Positions 27,253 to 36,575 of a DNA stretch of 64,000 nucleotides are shown here, piece by piece. Origin of the DNA: Pseudomonas bubulae (lineage in GTDB: Bacteria; Pseudomonadota; Gammaproteobacteria; Pseudomonadales; Pseudomonadaceae). The position numbers and the translations under genes are program-made. Below the pieces are notes generated by a model, which worked only from the letters and a program-made list of their open reading frames with translations, was not told the origin of the DNA and did not search any database. Each line of letters opens with the position of its first letter. Within the stretch, counting starts at the first letter, position 1. The DNA lies in contig NZ_CP146077.1 in the NCBI RefSeq assembly GCF_037023725.1, forward strand, positions 595,001 through 659,000, in the 5' to 3' direction.

Positions 27253-29538
27253 TTAAAGCGACGAATATTTCTTGCGCAGACGCTGACGAATCAGTTCGGC
27301 AAGAGTGTTCATGATGAAGGTGAACAACAGCAGCACCAGCGCCGAGAGGAACAGCACGCGGTAATGGCTACCGCCCACTTCCGACTCCGGCATTTCCACC
27401 GCCACGTTCGCCGCCAGGGTACGCAGGCCTTCGAACAGGTTCATTTCCATGACCGGGGTGTTACCGGTGGCCATCAACACAATCATCGTCTCGCCGACCG
27501 CACGGCCCATACCGATCATCAGTGCCGAGAAGATCCCCGGGCTGGCCGTCAGGATGACCACGCGGGTCATGGTTTGCCACGGTGTGGCACCCAGCGCCAG
27601 CGAACCCAGGGTCAGACCGCGAGGCACACTGAACACGGCATCTTCAGCAATCGAGTAGATGTTGGGGATCACCGCGAAGCCCATTGCCAGACCCACAACC
27701 AGAGCATTGCGCTGGTCGTAAGTAATGCCCAGGTCGTGGGAGATCCACAGGCGCATATCGCCACCGAAGAACCAGGCTTCCATGAACGGGCTCATATACA
27801 GCGACAGGCCGCATACAAACAGAATCACCGGGATCAGGATCAGGCTTTCCCAACCGTCAGGCACACGCAGGCGGATCGACTCGGGCAGGCGGCTCCAGGT
27901 GAAGCCCGCCACCAGAATGCCGATCGGCATCAGCACCAGCAGGCTGAAAATCCCCGGCAAGTGGCCTTCCACATACGGCGCCAGGAACAGACCGGCGAAG
28001 AAACCCAGAATCACCGTCGGCATCGCTTCCATCAGCTCGATCACCGGCTTGACCTTGCGGCGCAGGCTTGGAGCCATGAAGTAAGCGGTGTAGATGGCTG
28101 CGGCAACGGCCAGAGGTGCCGCCAGCAACATCGCGTAGAACGCTGCTTTCAAGGTACCGAAGGTCAATGGCGCCAGGCTCATCTTCGGTTCGAAGTCAGT
28201 GTTGGCGGCTGTCGATTGCCAGACGTATTTAGGCTCGTCGTAGTTCTCGTACCAGACCTTGCTCCACAGCGCGCTCCAGGACACTTCCGGGTGCGGGTTC
28301 TTCAGGGTCAGTGGCAGCAGCTTGCCGCCCTCTTCCACGATGATGCGGTTGGCACGCGGCGACAACGCCATGACGCCCGGACCTTCTGCCACTTTCTCGA
28401 CCAGCAGGGTGCGATGCGCGGTGCTGTGGAACACACCGATCTCGCCGGCCGCGTCCAGAGCCAGGAAGCCCTTGCGGCGTTGCTCGGCAGTGATTTCAAC
28501 AATCGGCGACGTGCCCATCTGGAAGCTGCGGATATGTTTGAAGCGCTGCTCGCCATCCGGGTCGCGAGCCATGAACCACTGGCTCAGGCCGCCCTTGGAA
28601 TCACCAAAAATCAGCGAAATACCGCCCACCAGTTGTGTGCTGGCGGTGATCTCGGTGGTTGCGTCATCCACCAGCTTGTAGCGACCGTTGAGGCTTTTGT
28701 CGCGCAGGCTGAAGACATCGGCCTGGGCGCGATCATTGATCACATACAACCACTGCTGACGCGGGTCGATATACAGCGCTTTGACCTTCGCGGTCATCTG
28801 CGGCAGGTCGATACGGGTCTCGGTGTTGGTGACCTCGTCGGTCATCATGTTTTCTTCGCGGGCCAGTGACAGCACGTTCAGTTGCGCGCCCGAGGAACCG
28901 GCCAGCACCAGCGTTGAATCGTTGACGCTGAGGTTGACGTGATCCAGTGCACCACCCTGCGGGTCGAGGACGATTGGCGTTTCGCCATACGGGTATTCGA
29001 TTGCCGGGGTGATGGTCTTCTTGCCATCCGGGTAGCTGACTTTATAGCTGTGCCGGAACACCAGCGCCTGACCGTTGGACAGGCCCAGCACCGCCACCGG
29101 ATTACCCGGCTGGTCTTCACCCAGAGAAGTCACTTGAGTGCCGGCCGGCAACGGCAGGTTGACCCGCGACAGCTCTTCGCCGTTCTTCGCATTGAAGAAC
29201 AACACCATGCCCTTGTCGGACACCCGCATACCGACCTGATTCTGCTCTTCGATGGAGATCATCAGCGGCTTGCCGGCGTCCTGCATCCACACCGGCGTAA
29301 TCGCCTGTTTGGCGTTCAGGTCGGCACCCTGGAACAGTGGATAAACCACATAGCCCAGGAAGAAGAAGATCAGAGTGATTGCGCCAAGCACGGCAAGACC
29401 GCCGATAAATACATACCAGCGGGTCAGGTGATCTTTAAACGCGCGGATACGGCGCTTGCGTTGCAGTTCAGGCGTATTGAAATCAATGCGCTTGGGAGCG
29501 GATGTCGTAGTCATTGGGGAATTGGCCAGATCATTCAT
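27253..29538 (-). CDS. pstC: Phosphate ABC transporter permease PstC, extended form
   Basis: 761 residues, more than twice the E. coli protein. A membrane helix at about 45-70 is followed by a ~370-residue extracytoplasmic insert rich in beta strands with propeller-like repeats (KGMVLFFNAKNGEELSRVNL, STLVLAGSSGAQLNVLSLAR, QWLYVINDRAQADVFSLRDK). The C-terminal ~310 residues form the permease domain with the EAA-type loop FSVPRGLTLGSLALGATPWQ. The role of the insert is not known; it may interact with PstS or sense the periplasm. ATG at 29538; a Pho box lies just upstream, so this gene may have its own promoter. Confidence 0.92.
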   Translation of the reverse strand: MNDLANSPMTTTSAPKRIDFNTPELQRKRRIRAFKDHLTRWYVFIGGLAVLGAITLIFFFLGYVVYPLFQGADLNAKQAITPVWMQDAGKPLMISIEEQNQVGMRVSDKGMVLFFNAKNGEELSRVNLPLPAGTQVTSLGEDQPGNPVAVLGLSNGQALVFRHSYKVSYPDGKKTITPAIEYPYGETPIVLDPQGGALDHVNLSVNDSTLVLAGSSGAQLNVLSLAREENMMTDEVTNTETRIDLPQMTAKVKALYIDPRQQWLYVINDRAQADVFSLRDKSLNGRYKLVDDATTEITASTQLVGGISLIFGDSKGGLSQWFMARDPDGEQRFKHIRSFQMGTSPIVEITAEQRRKGFLALDAAGEIGVFHSTAHRTLLVEKVAEGPGVMALSPRANRIIVEEGGKLLPLTLKNPHPEVSWSALWSKVWYENYDEPKYVWQSTAANTDFEPKMSLAPLTFGTLKAAFYAMLLAAPLAVAAAIYTAYFMAPSLRRKVKPVIELMEAMPTVILGFFAGLFLAPYVEGHLPGIFSLLVLMPIGILVAGFTWSRLPESIRLRVPDGWESLILIPVILFVCGLSLYMSPFMEAWFFGGDMRLWISHDLGITYDQRNALVVGLAMGFAVIPNIYSIAEDAVFSVPRGLTLGSLALGATPWQTMTRVVILTASPGIFSALMIGMGRAVGETMIVLMATGNTPVMEMNLFEGLRTLAANVAVEMPESEVGGSHYRVLFLSALVLLLFTFIMNTLAELIRQRLRKKYSSL

Positions 29539-29560
29539 GCGCACACCCTAGCGGTCCTGT

Positions 29561-29578
29561 ATGACAGAAAGATGACAA
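29561..29578 (-). promoter_or_regulatory. Pho box upstream of pstC
   Basis: On the minus strand TTGTCAT-CTTT-CTGTCAT, two 7-bp units with a 4-bp spacer, close to the PhoB consensus CTGTCAT-N4-CTGTCAT. It lies 23 bp before the pstC start, which suggests separate PhoB activation of pstCAB-phoU. Confidence 0.82.
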
Positions 29579-29658
29579 AGCAGTGACGCAAAAAATCCGC
29601 CGCCCAACGGTGCTGGCAGCGGAATGGAAAATTTGGTGAAGCGGTTGCGAGGCAGACC

Positions 29659-29745
29659 TGCAGGAGCGGGCTCGCTCGCGATGGCGTCAACTCAATAGGT
29701 CTGATGTACCAAGTTGCCTGCATCGCGAGCAAGCCCGCTCCCACA
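29659..29745. repeat. REP inverted pair 3, between pstS and pstC
   Basis: Halves GGAGCGGGCTCGCTCGCGAT (left, 29663-29682) and ATCGCGAGCAAGCCCGCTCC (right, 29722-29741). It lies 10 bp after the pstS stop. Such structures often protect the 3' end of an upstream message and so raise PstS relative to the permeases. Confidence 0.92.
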
Positions 29746-29755
29746 TGGCGTCTGC

Positions 29756-30742
29756 TTATGCGCCTTCTTTCAGGCCCAGGTCAGCCAATGCTTTGGCAGC
29801 GACTTTGGCTGGCAGAGGGATATAGCCATCCTTCACGACCACTTCCTGACCTTGCTTGGACAGGACCAGCTTGATGAACTCGGCTTCCAGCGGGTTCAGC
29901 GGCTTGTTCGGCGCCTTGTTCACGTACACGTAGAGGAAACGCGACAGCGGGTATTTGCCGTTCAGTGCGTTTTCTTCGGTATCTTCGACAAACTCGGTGC
30001 TGCCTTTTTTAGCCAAAGGCACGGTCTTCACGCTGGCGGTTTTGTAACCGATGCCCGAGTAACCGACGCCGTTCAGCGAGCTGCTGATCGACTGCACAAC
30101 CGAAGCCGAGCCCGGCTGTTCGTTCACGTTAGGCTTGTAGTCGCCTTTGCACAGGGCTTCTTCCTTGAAGTAGCCGTAAGTGCCGGATACCGAGTTACGA
30201 CCGAACAGTTGAACCGGCTTGTTGGCCAGGTCGCCGGTCACACCCAGGTCGCCCCAGGTTTTAACGTCGGCTTTGGCGCCGCACAGGCGGGTCGAAGAGA
30301 AGATCGCATCAACCTGTTCCATGGTCAGGTGCTTGATCGGGTTGTCCTTGTGCACGAACACGGCCAGGGCATCCACTGCCACCGGGATGGCGGTAGGCTT
30401 GTAGCCGTACTTCTGCTCGAAGGCAGCCAGTTCGTTGTCTTTCATTTTGCGGCTCATCGGGCCCAGGTTAGCGGTGCCTTCAGTAATCGCAGGCGGCGCG
30501 GTCGAAGAACCGGCAGCTTGAATCTGGATGTTTACGTTCGGGTATTCTTTTTTGTACGCCTCAGCCCACAAGGTCATCAAGTTCGCCAGGGTGTCGGAAC
30601 CAACGCTGGACAGGTTGCCCGACACACCAGTGGTCTTCACGTAGGGCTGAATAGCCGGGTCAACACCAGCGGCAACCGCATTGGCAGTTGCAACGCCTGC
30701 GGCGACAAAAGTCAGGGCCGCCATCACACGCTTCAGTTTCAT
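29756..30742 (-). CDS. pstS: Periplasmic phosphate-binding protein
   Basis: 328 residues with signal peptide [20 protein letters not shown] (cleavage near AVAA). Phosphate-site segments are typical of the PstS family: [33 protein letters not shown] and [14 protein letters not shown]. It captures Pi for PstCAB. First gene of the pst locus, with tandem PhoB sites 68-96 bp upstream and a REP pair just after the stop. Confidence 0.97.
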   Translation of the reverse strand: MKLKRVMAALTFVAAGVATANAVAAGVDPAIQPYVKTTGVSGNLSSVGSDTLANLMTLWAEAYKKEYPNVNIQIQAAGSSTAPPAITEGTANLGPMSRKMKDNELAAFEQKYGYKPTAIPVAVDALAVFVHKDNPIKHLTMEQVDAIFSSTRLCGAKADVKTWGDLGVTGDLANKPVQLFGRNSVSGTYGYFKEEALCKGDYKPNVNEQPGSASVVQSISSSLNGVGYSGIGYKTASVKTVPLAKKGSTEFVEDTEENALNGKYPLSRFLYVYVNKAPNKPLNPLEAEFIKLVLSKQGQEVVVKDGYIPLPAKVAAKALADLGLKEGA

Positions 30743-30809
30743 GCCTTACTCCTAGCAAACGGGGTTAGATGAATCGGGGGCCAGTATCTGCAGGCCATGT
30801 GACTACTCT

Positions 30810-30838
30810 ATGAACCGATTGTGACAATTAGATGAAAG
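30810..30838 (-). promoter_or_regulatory. Tandem Pho box upstream of pstS
   Basis: On the minus strand three 7-bp units at 11-bp intervals: CTTTCAT, TTGTCAC, GGTTCAT with 4-bp spacers (30838-30832, 30827-30821, 30816-30810). This equals two overlapping PhoB sites on one DNA face. The match is weaker than at pstC but the phasing is exact. Confidence 0.75.
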
Positions 30839-30864
30839 GCCATCATTCGTTACAAATGATGGCC
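30838..30864 (-). terminator. Hairpin after the MFS gene
   Basis: 10-bp arms GGCCATCATT / AATGATGGCC with a 7-nt loop. On the minus strand it is followed by TTTC only. It ends the MFS transcript and abuts the pstS Pho box. Confidence 0.65.
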
Positions 30865-30908
30865 TTCGGGGAGAGGCTAGCGAAGTGTCATGGCCACTGA
30901 GCGATGTC

Positions 30909-32198
30909 TCAGCGGCCCTTTTTCCACAAATAAGCACCGACCACCAGGCCCATCGTGCAGATAATGGCCACGTAATACGCCGGCCCCATCGGGCTTTCCT
31001 TGAGCAACAGGGTCACGGCCATTGGGGTCAGACCGCCAAAGATGGCGTAGGCCAGGTTGTAGGAAAACGACAGGCCACTGAAACGCACCACTGGCGGAAA
31101 AGCTTTAACCATCACATAAGGGACGGCACCGATGGTGCCGACAAACAGACCGCTCAGGGAATACAGCGGGAACAGCCAGTCCGGATGCTGCAGCAGGCTG
31201 TGATAGAAGGTCCACGACGTGATCAGCAACCCGGCGCAACCCACCACAAACACCTTGCCCGCACCAAAGCGGTCAGCCAGGGCGCCCGAAGCGATGCAAC
31301 CCAAACTCAAAAAGACGATCGCCAGGCTATTGGCTTGCAACGAGGTGGTCGCTGAAAAACCATAAATGGTTTGCAGCACCGTGGGCGTCATCAGAATGAC
31401 CACGATGATCCCGGCAGACAGTAACCAGGTCAGCAGCATCGAGACCACAATCGCCCCGCGATGGTCGCGCAGCACGGTCTTGAGCGGGACTTCCGCAGCC
31501 AGCGCCTTGCGCAGCTGCAACTCGGCAAATACCGGTGTCTCGTGCAACCAGCGACGCAGGTACACCGAGAACAGGCCGAACACGCCGCCCATCAGGAATG
31601 GAATCCGCCAGGCAAAGTCAGACACTTCAGCCGGCGTATAGATCGTATTGATCGCCGTGGCCATCAGGGAACCCAGCAAGATGCCCGCGGTCAACCCGCA
31701 GGTCAGGGTGCCGCAGGCGTAGCCCACATGCCGTGGCGGCACATGCTCGGCCACGAACACCCAGGCCCCGGGCACTTCACCACCAATGGCCGCGCCCTGG
31801 ATCACGCGCATCAGCAGCAACAGAATCGGTGCCCACATGCCAATCTGCGCATAGGTCGGCAGCAAGCCCATGATCAAAGTCGGTACAGCCATCATGAAGA
31901 TGCTCAACGTGAACATCTTTTTGCGCCCCAGCAAATCACCAAAGTGCGCCATGACAATGCCGCCCAAAGGACGCGCCAGATAACCCGCAGCGAAAATACC
32001 GAAGGTTTGCATCAGACGTAGCCACTCGGGCATGTCCGCCGGAAAGAACAGTTTCCCGACCACGGTGGCAAAAAATACAAAAATAATGAAATCGTAAAAC
32101 TCCAGCGCACCACCCAAGGCAGACAGCGACAAGGTTTTATAGTCATTACGGGTTAACGGCCGCGAAGGCGGTGCAGCACTGGAAGGCTCTGTGATCAT
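30909..32198 (-). CDS. MFS transporter of the metabolite:H+ symporter type
   Basis: 429 residues with about 12 membrane helices. Family signals: SALGGALEFYDFIIFVFFA in helix 1, GDLLGRKKMF in the loop between helices 2 and 3, RVIQGAAIGGEVPGAWVF in helix 4, ADRFGAGKVFV in the second half. This is the MHS family (relatives carry proline/betaine, citrate, alpha-ketoglutarate or shikimate), so a small organic acid or amino acid is likely, but the substrate cannot be named. It lies upstream of pstS on the same strand and is isolated by a hairpin. Confidence 0.88.
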   Translation of the reverse strand: MITEPSSAAPPSRPLTRNDYKTLSLSALGGALEFYDFIIFVFFATVVGKLFFPADMPEWLRLMQTFGIFAAGYLARPLGGIVMAHFGDLLGRKKMFTLSIFMMAVPTLIMGLLPTYAQIGMWAPILLLLMRVIQGAAIGGEVPGAWVFVAEHVPPRHVGYACGTLTCGLTAGILLGSLMATAINTIYTPAEVSDFAWRIPFLMGGVFGLFSVYLRRWLHETPVFAELQLRKALAAEVPLKTVLRDHRGAIVVSMLLTWLLSAGIIVVILMTPTVLQTIYGFSATTSLQANSLAIVFLSLGCIASGALADRFGAGKVFVVGCAGLLITSWTFYHSLLQHPDWLFPLYSLSGLFVGTIGAVPYVMVKAFPPVVRFSGLSFSYNLAYAIFGGLTPMAVTLLLKESPMGPAYYVAIICTMGLVVGAYLWKKGR

Positions 32199-32571
32199 GG
32201 GGTATTGCTTCTCTTATTAGGCACGGCAAAAAGCTGCAACTTCGCCGGCAGGGGCTGGGCAGGTTTTGAAAGATAACAAATTGTTTACAAAAGCACAGAG
32301 CTAGACGTGCAGCGCACCCAAAAAGCAGAATCAGGAGGTCGTCGGCCAGGCTGTCCCCCGATATACTCATGCTGTAAGAAACACTTGGTAACTTCTGAGG
32401 TTGCTGTGCGAAAACGTCCGCTGGCCACTTCAGCCGATTTCGCAGAGTTTCCCCTTGGTGCGGCTTATGAAGAACGTGACGAACGTAGTATGTTCGGGCT
32501 GAATCGTTTTTCTAAAGACGCTTTTTCACCCGCAGTACTTATGATGAATCACGGGTCAGAGGCCCTTAGGC
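32199..32571. other. Intergenic region, divergent promoters
   Basis: 373 bp between the MFS gene (minus) and the thioesterase gene (plus). TATACT at 32361-32366 is a good -10. An open frame runs through 32406-32570 but lacks a ribosome site and resembles no protein I know. No repeats or clear hairpins seen. Confidence 0.4.
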
Positions 32572-32973
32572 ATGCTAGAGCTCGAACAAGAAGATCCAAT
32601 TCCGCAAGGCGATCTGGCCTTGCAAATCACCGCCCTGCCGCGCGAGACCAATGGTTTCGGCGATATTTTTGGCGGCTGGCTGGTCTCTCAAATGGACCTG
32701 GCCGGTACCGCAATGGCCAGCAAGGTTGCCGGTGGCCGTGTAGCCACTGTCGCTATTGATCGTATGGCATTTCTGGTACCCGTGGCCGTGGGCGCACAAT
32801 TGTCGTTCTACACCCAGGCACTTGAGATCGGCCGCAGCTCGATCCAGATGATGGTTGAAGTGTGGAGTGACGACCCGTTGTCCAGCGAATGGCGTAAAGT
32901 GACCGAAGCGGTCTTTGTCTTTGTCGCCATCGATGGCAGCGGCCGCACCCGCTCCGTTCCGCCACGTCGTTAA
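32572..32973 (+). CDS. Acyl-CoA thioesterase, YciA-type hotdog protein
   Basis: 133 residues, single hotdog domain. The helix segment NGFGDIFGGWLVSQMDLAGT (NxxGxxFGGxLLxxxD pattern) contains the catalytic aspartate, and VAIDRMAFLVPVAVGAQLSF supplies the dimer strand. It hydrolyses acyl-CoA esters in the cytoplasm, usually as a hexamer. It is 22 bp upstream of the mutarotase gene and probably cotranscribed. Chain-length preference cannot be read from the sequence. Confidence 0.92.
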   Translation: MLELEQEDPIPQGDLALQITALPRETNGFGDIFGGWLVSQMDLAGTAMASKVAGGRVATVAIDRMAFLVPVAVGAQLSFYTQALEIGRSSIQMMVEVWSDDPLSSEWRKVTEAVFVFVAIDGSGRTRSVPPRR

Positions 32974-32995
32974 ACCTATAAATAGAGAACCTGCC

Positions 32996-33895
32996 ATGCA
33001 CCACATTGAGTCAGTCACCCTGGATGAACTGGAGTGCTGGCACTTCCAGCATGGCCAGGCCCAACTGCTGGTCGCCAAACAGGGCGCGCAGGTTCTCAGT
33101 TATCAGGTAGGTGATGAGCCGCCGATCATCTGGCTCAACGAAAAAGCCCAATTCAAGCAAGGCCATGGCATCCGCACGGGCGTGCCGGTGTGCTGGCCCT
33201 GGTTTGGCAACCTGGCACTCAACCCGCAAAGCGTGCAGGCCATGCGCCACAGCGATGAACCCGCCACGGCCCACGGCCTGGTACGTACGCGCGAATGGGA
33301 AGTGCTGGAGATCGATGACGCCGGTGAGGCGCTGCATATAGCGCTGGGCTTGCCCCACATCGAAGGCGGCCTGCCCGGCTGGCCCCACGACGTGGCGCTG
33401 ACCCTGAACATCCGCCTCGACAGCCAACTGCATATCAGCCTCACCAGCCATAACCGCAGCAGCATCCCGGTGAGCATCAGCCAGGCCCTGCACAGCTACT
33501 TTGCGGTCAGCGACGTGCGCAAGGTTGAGGTCAAAGGAGTCGACGGCCTGACCTACATCGACACACTCGACGACTGGAAACGTGTTGCGCAAGCGGGCGA
33601 TTTGACCTTCAGCAGCGAAACCGATCGTATCTACCTCGATACCCCGCAGCAGTTGAGCATCGTCGACCCGGACTGGTCGCGCACGCTCGAGCTGACCAGC
33701 CGCGGCTCGCGCTCGGCGGTAATCTGGAATCCCTGGATCGACAAGACCGCCACGCTCGGCGATATGGCCGCAGATGGCTGGCAGCGCATGCTGTGCATCG
33801 AAACCGCCAATGTGATGGATGACATCATCACCCTGGAGCCGGGCGCCAGCCATACGCTGAGTGTGAGTATTGGCAGCGAGCGCCTGAAAACCTGA
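32996..33895 (+). CDS. D-hexose-6-phosphate mutarotase (aldose 1-epimerase family)
   Basis: 299 residues, YeaD-like. Typical segments: IRTGVPVCWPWFG (about 61-73), TAHGLVRTREWEV with the first catalytic histidine, SQALHSYFAVSD with the second, and CIETANVMDDIITLEPG at the C-terminus with the catalytic glutamate. It interconverts the anomers of glucose 6-phosphate. The ATG at 32996 (MHHIESVTLDELECW) is used; a longer frame upstream would overlap the thioesterase gene. Confidence 0.93.
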   Translation: MHHIESVTLDELECWHFQHGQAQLLVAKQGAQVLSYQVGDEPPIIWLNEKAQFKQGHGIRTGVPVCWPWFGNLALNPQSVQAMRHSDEPATAHGLVRTREWEVLEIDDAGEALHIALGLPHIEGGLPGWPHDVALTLNIRLDSQLHISLTSHNRSSIPVSISQALHSYFAVSDVRKVEVKGVDGLTYIDTLDDWKRVAQAGDLTFSSETDRIYLDTPQQLSIVDPDWSRTLELTSRGSRSAVIWNPWIDKTATLGDMAADGWQRMLCIETANVMDDIITLEPGASHTLSVSIGSERLKT

Positions 33896-33908
33896 TACAA
33901 CCAAAACC

Positions 33909-33963
33909 TGTGGGAGCGAGCCTGCTCGCGAAGTGTGTTTTCGCGAGCAGGCTCGCTCCCACA
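33909..33963. repeat. REP inverted pair 4, near-ideal palindrome
   Basis: A perfect 24-bp inverted repeat (33909-33932 with 33940-33963) and a 7-nt loop. It belongs to the GAGCCTGCTCGC variant, also at 59269. Between convergent genes, so it could also end both transcripts. Confidence 0.93.
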
Positions 33964-33976
33964 ATTGGTCTGATCC

Positions 33977-34513
33977 CTACAAGTCTTCCTCAACCACTAC
34001 CCGCACCTTGCTCGCATCCAGCGCATAGGCCGCATCGGCCAGGTCATTGCTGACCTTCTCGACCTTCAGCGAGCCCATCACCCACAACGGCGTGTAGATG
34101 TCATCCAGCTTCAAGCCTTTTGGATAGCGCACCAACACCAACTGATTGGGCGGCGGAGGCGGCACATGAATGCAGGCGCCCGGGTACGGCACCAGGAAAA
34201 ACAGCGTGCTGCGACCCTTGGCGTCTGTTTCCAGAGGCACGGGGTAGCCACCCAAACGGATATTTTTGCCGTTCATGCTGGCCACTGTCTTGCTGGAGTA
34301 CATCACCGCGGGCAGGCCCTTGCTCTGCTTCAAACCACCCTTGTCGGTAAACGTACCATTGGCCTCGGGCGAGTCATGGTCAATTTCGGGCATTTGCTCA
34401 AGGGCTATTTGATCCGACTTGGGCATCAGTTCAAGCCAGTCGGTTTCGGGCAACTCTGCCGCATGTGCCAGGCCTGAACCCAGCAAAAGAAAAGTCAGTA
34501 GAAGACGGCGCAT
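33977..34513 (-). CDS. DUF3299 domain-containing secreted protein
   Basis: 178 residues with signal peptide MRRLLLTFLLLGSGLAHA. The mature part contains the DUF3299 pattern: IRLGGYPVPLETDAKGRSTL, FFLVPYPGACIHVPPPPPNQ and the TPLWVMGSLKVEK block. The start is set at the methionine that begins the signal peptide (34513). DUF3299 proteins are periplasmic, short and of unknown activity; they often accompany ABC export or metal-related genes elsewhere, but here the gene is alone beside a small stress membrane protein. Confidence 0.85.
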   Translation of the reverse strand: MRRLLLTFLLLGSGLAHAAELPETDWLELMPKSDQIALEQMPEIDHDSPEANGTFTDKGGLKQSKGLPAVMYSSKTVASMNGKNIRLGGYPVPLETDAKGRSTLFFLVPYPGACIHVPPPPPNQLVLVRYPKGLKLDDIYTPLWVMGSLKVEKVSNDLADAAYALDASKVRVVVEEDL

Positions 34514-34594
34514 GCAAGGCTCGATAAAAGAAGGATTGAACGCGCGCAGTTTAACCCTCTCTGCGGCTGGCGCAGAGAGAGCCAAAGCGTTTAA

Positions 34595-34843
34595 TCAGGA
34601 CTTTTTCGACACCAGGCCGTAGATCACCAGCAAGATCACGGCACCCACCACGGCACCTATAAAGCCGGCACCCTCGCCTGCCTTGTAGATACCAATCGCC
34701 TGACCACCATAGGTAGCCGCCAGCGAACCGCCGATACCCAGCAGGATGGTCATGATCCAGCCCATGCTGTCGTCACCCGGTTTCAGGAAACGAGCCAGCA
34801 GGCCAACGATCAAGCCGATAAAAATGGTTCCGATGATGCCCAT
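34595..34843 (-). CDS. GlsB/YeaQ/YmgE-family stress membrane protein
   Basis: 82 residues with three hydrophobic helices and the glycine pattern of the family (IGTIFIGLIVGLLARFLKPG; ILLGIGGSLAATYGGQAIGI; IGAVVGAVILLVIYGLVSKK). These transglycosylase-associated proteins are induced in stress in several bacteria. ATG at 34843 (MGIIGTIFIG) after GGGAGCG; an upstream start is not needed. Function unproven. Confidence 0.92.
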   Translation of the reverse strand: MGIIGTIFIGLIVGLLARFLKPGDDSMGWIMTILLGIGGSLAATYGGQAIGIYKAGEGAGFIGAVVGAVILLVIYGLVSKKS

Positions 34844-34949
34844 GGACGCTCCCTCAAAATTAAATGGCGTTACAACCAAAGCCTAGTCAGCACTTTGGCA
34901 TCACGCCATCAGAGAGCAGCGACAACCCAATGGTTCCGTACAAAGCGAT

Positions 34950-36035
34950 TTACGCTTCGTCGATCAGGGCTTCAACCTTGAGGATTTGCGCTTGCAACGT
35001 CGCCATGTCAGCGCAGCGCAGGTTGGCGTGACCGACTTTGCGGCCGACCTTGAACGCCTTGCCATAGTGATGCAGATGGCAATCAGCAATCGCAATCACC
35101 TTCTCAACCGGCGGCACGCTGCCGATGAAGTTGAGCATGGCGCTTTCACCCACTTTGGCTGTCGAACCCAACGGCAGGCCGGCGATGGCGCGCAAGTGGT
35201 TTTCGAACTGGCTGCACTCGGCACCTTCGGTGGTCCAATGCCCGGAGTTATGGACACGCGGGGCGATTTCGTTGGCCTTGAGGCCACCGTCGACTTCAAA
35301 GAATTCGAATGCCATCACCCCAACGTAATCCAGCTGCTTGAGCACACGGCTGGAGTAGTCTTCAGCCAGGGCTTGCAACGGGTGATCGGTACTGGCAACC
35401 GACAGCTTGAGAATGCCGCTGTCGTGAGTGTTGTGTACCAATGGGTAGAACTTCGTTTCGCCATCACGGCCGCGTACGGCAATCAGCGACACTTCGCCGG
35501 TGAACGGCACAAACCCTTCCAGCAGGCACGCCACACTGCCCAGTTCAGCAAAAGTATCCACGACATCGGCAGGGGTGCGCAGCACTTTCTGGCCCTTGCC
35601 GTCATAACCCAGGGTGCGGGTCTTGAGCACGGCAGGCAGGCCAATGGTGGCCACTGCTGCGTCCAGATCAGCCTGGGACTGGATGTCGGCAAATGCCGGC
35701 GTCGGAATGCCCAGATCCTTGAACATGCTCTTTTCGAACCAGCGATCGCGGGCAATGCGCAACGCTTCGGCGCTCGGGTATACCGGGACGAATTGCGACA
35801 GGAAAGCCACGGTTTCAGCGGGAACGCTTTCGAACTCGAACGTCACCAGGTCGACTTCGTCAGCCAACTGGCGCAAATGGTCCGGGTCGCTGTAGTCCGC
35901 ACGCAGGTGTTCACCCAGCGAGGCGGCACAGGCATCAGGAGCCGGATCCAGGAAAGCGAAGTTCATCCCCAGCGGAGTGCCCGCCAGAGCCAGCATGCGG
36001 CCCAATTGACCGCCACCGATTACACCGATTTTCAT
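34950..36035 (-). CDS. purK: 5-(carboxyamino)imidazole ribonucleotide synthase
   Basis: 361 residues, ATP-grasp enzyme of purine synthesis. It carboxylates AIR with ATP and bicarbonate to N5-CAIR. N-terminal nucleotide-binding GVIGGGQLGRMLALAG (3-18), ATP-grasp central domain (LKTRTLGYDGKGQKVL) and NEIAPRVHNSGHWT near 255-268 are diagnostic. It lies 11 bp after purE on the same strand. Confidence 0.97.
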   Translation of the reverse strand: MKIGVIGGGQLGRMLALAGTPLGMNFAFLDPAPDACAASLGEHLRADYSDPDHLRQLADEVDLVTFEFESVPAETVAFLSQFVPVYPSAEALRIARDRWFEKSMFKDLGIPTPAFADIQSQADLDAAVATIGLPAVLKTRTLGYDGKGQKVLRTPADVVDTFAELGSVACLLEGFVPFTGEVSLIAVRGRDGETKFYPLVHNTHDSGILKLSVASTDHPLQALAEDYSSRVLKQLDYVGVMAFEFFEVDGGLKANEIAPRVHNSGHWTTEGAECSQFENHLRAIAGLPLGSTAKVGESAMLNFIGSVPPVEKVIAIADCHLHHYGKAFKVGRKVGHANLRCADMATLQAQILKVEALIDEA

Positions 36036-36046
36036 CGTCAGAAACC

Positions 36047-36538
36047 TCAGGCTACGCGCGGGTCTGGATTGTCCAGCACGCTGTCTGTCTGTTCAGCACG
36101 GAATGCTTTCAAAACGGTATGGAACTGCGGATGCTTGGCGCCCAGGATGCTCGCCGACAACAGGGCAGCATTGATCGCGCCCGCTTTGCCGATGGCCAGG
36201 GTTGCAACCGGGATGCCCGCCGGCATTTGCACGATCGACAGCAGCGAGTCTACGCCCGACAGCATGGCCGACTGCACCGGTACACCGAGCACTGGCAAAT
36301 GGGTTTTGGCTGCACACATGCCTGGCAGGTGGGCTGCGCCACCGGCACCCGCGATGATGACCTCGATCCCGCGGCCTTCGGCCTCTTCGGCATACTGGAA
36401 CAGCAGATCCGGAGTGCGGTGGGCAGAGACCACTTTCACTTCGTAAGGAATGCCGAGTTTTTCCAGCATATCGGCGGTGTGGCTGAGGGTGGACCAATCG
36501 GACTTGGAGCCCATGATCACGCCTACCAGTGCACTCAT
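36047..36538 (-). CDS. purE: 5-(carboxyamino)imidazole ribonucleotide mutase
   Basis: 163 residues. It converts N5-CAIR to CAIR. Active-site motifs GSKSDW (10-15), VVSAHRTP and [12 protein letters not shown] are intact (class I PurE). The ATG at 36538 ([15 protein letters not shown]) is used; it forms a purEK operon. A leader with a terminator hairpin and a competing pairing precedes it. Confidence 0.97.
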   Translation of the reverse strand: MSALVGVIMGSKSDWSTLSHTADMLEKLGIPYEVKVVSAHRTPDLLFQYAEEAEGRGIEVIIAGAGGAAHLPGMCAAKTHLPVLGVPVQSAMLSGVDSLLSIVQMPAGIPVATLAIGKAGAINAALLSASILGAKHPQFHTVLKAFRAEQTDSVLDNPDPRVA

Positions 36539-36575
36539 CGTCGCGCCTCTTCTCTTGGGCGCCCGCAGGCGCGTC

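Noticed and set aside
25393..28869. A very long open frame (1158 codons) on the plus strand across pstB, pstA and pstC
   Set aside because: It is antisense to three certain pst genes. Its protein is His/Gln/Arg-rich with no recognisable domain, as expected from the complementary frame of GC-rich genes.
32307..32759. A 150-codon frame upstream of and into the thioesterase gene
   Set aside because: It lacks a ribosome site and its second half is an out-of-frame reading of the thioesterase gene.
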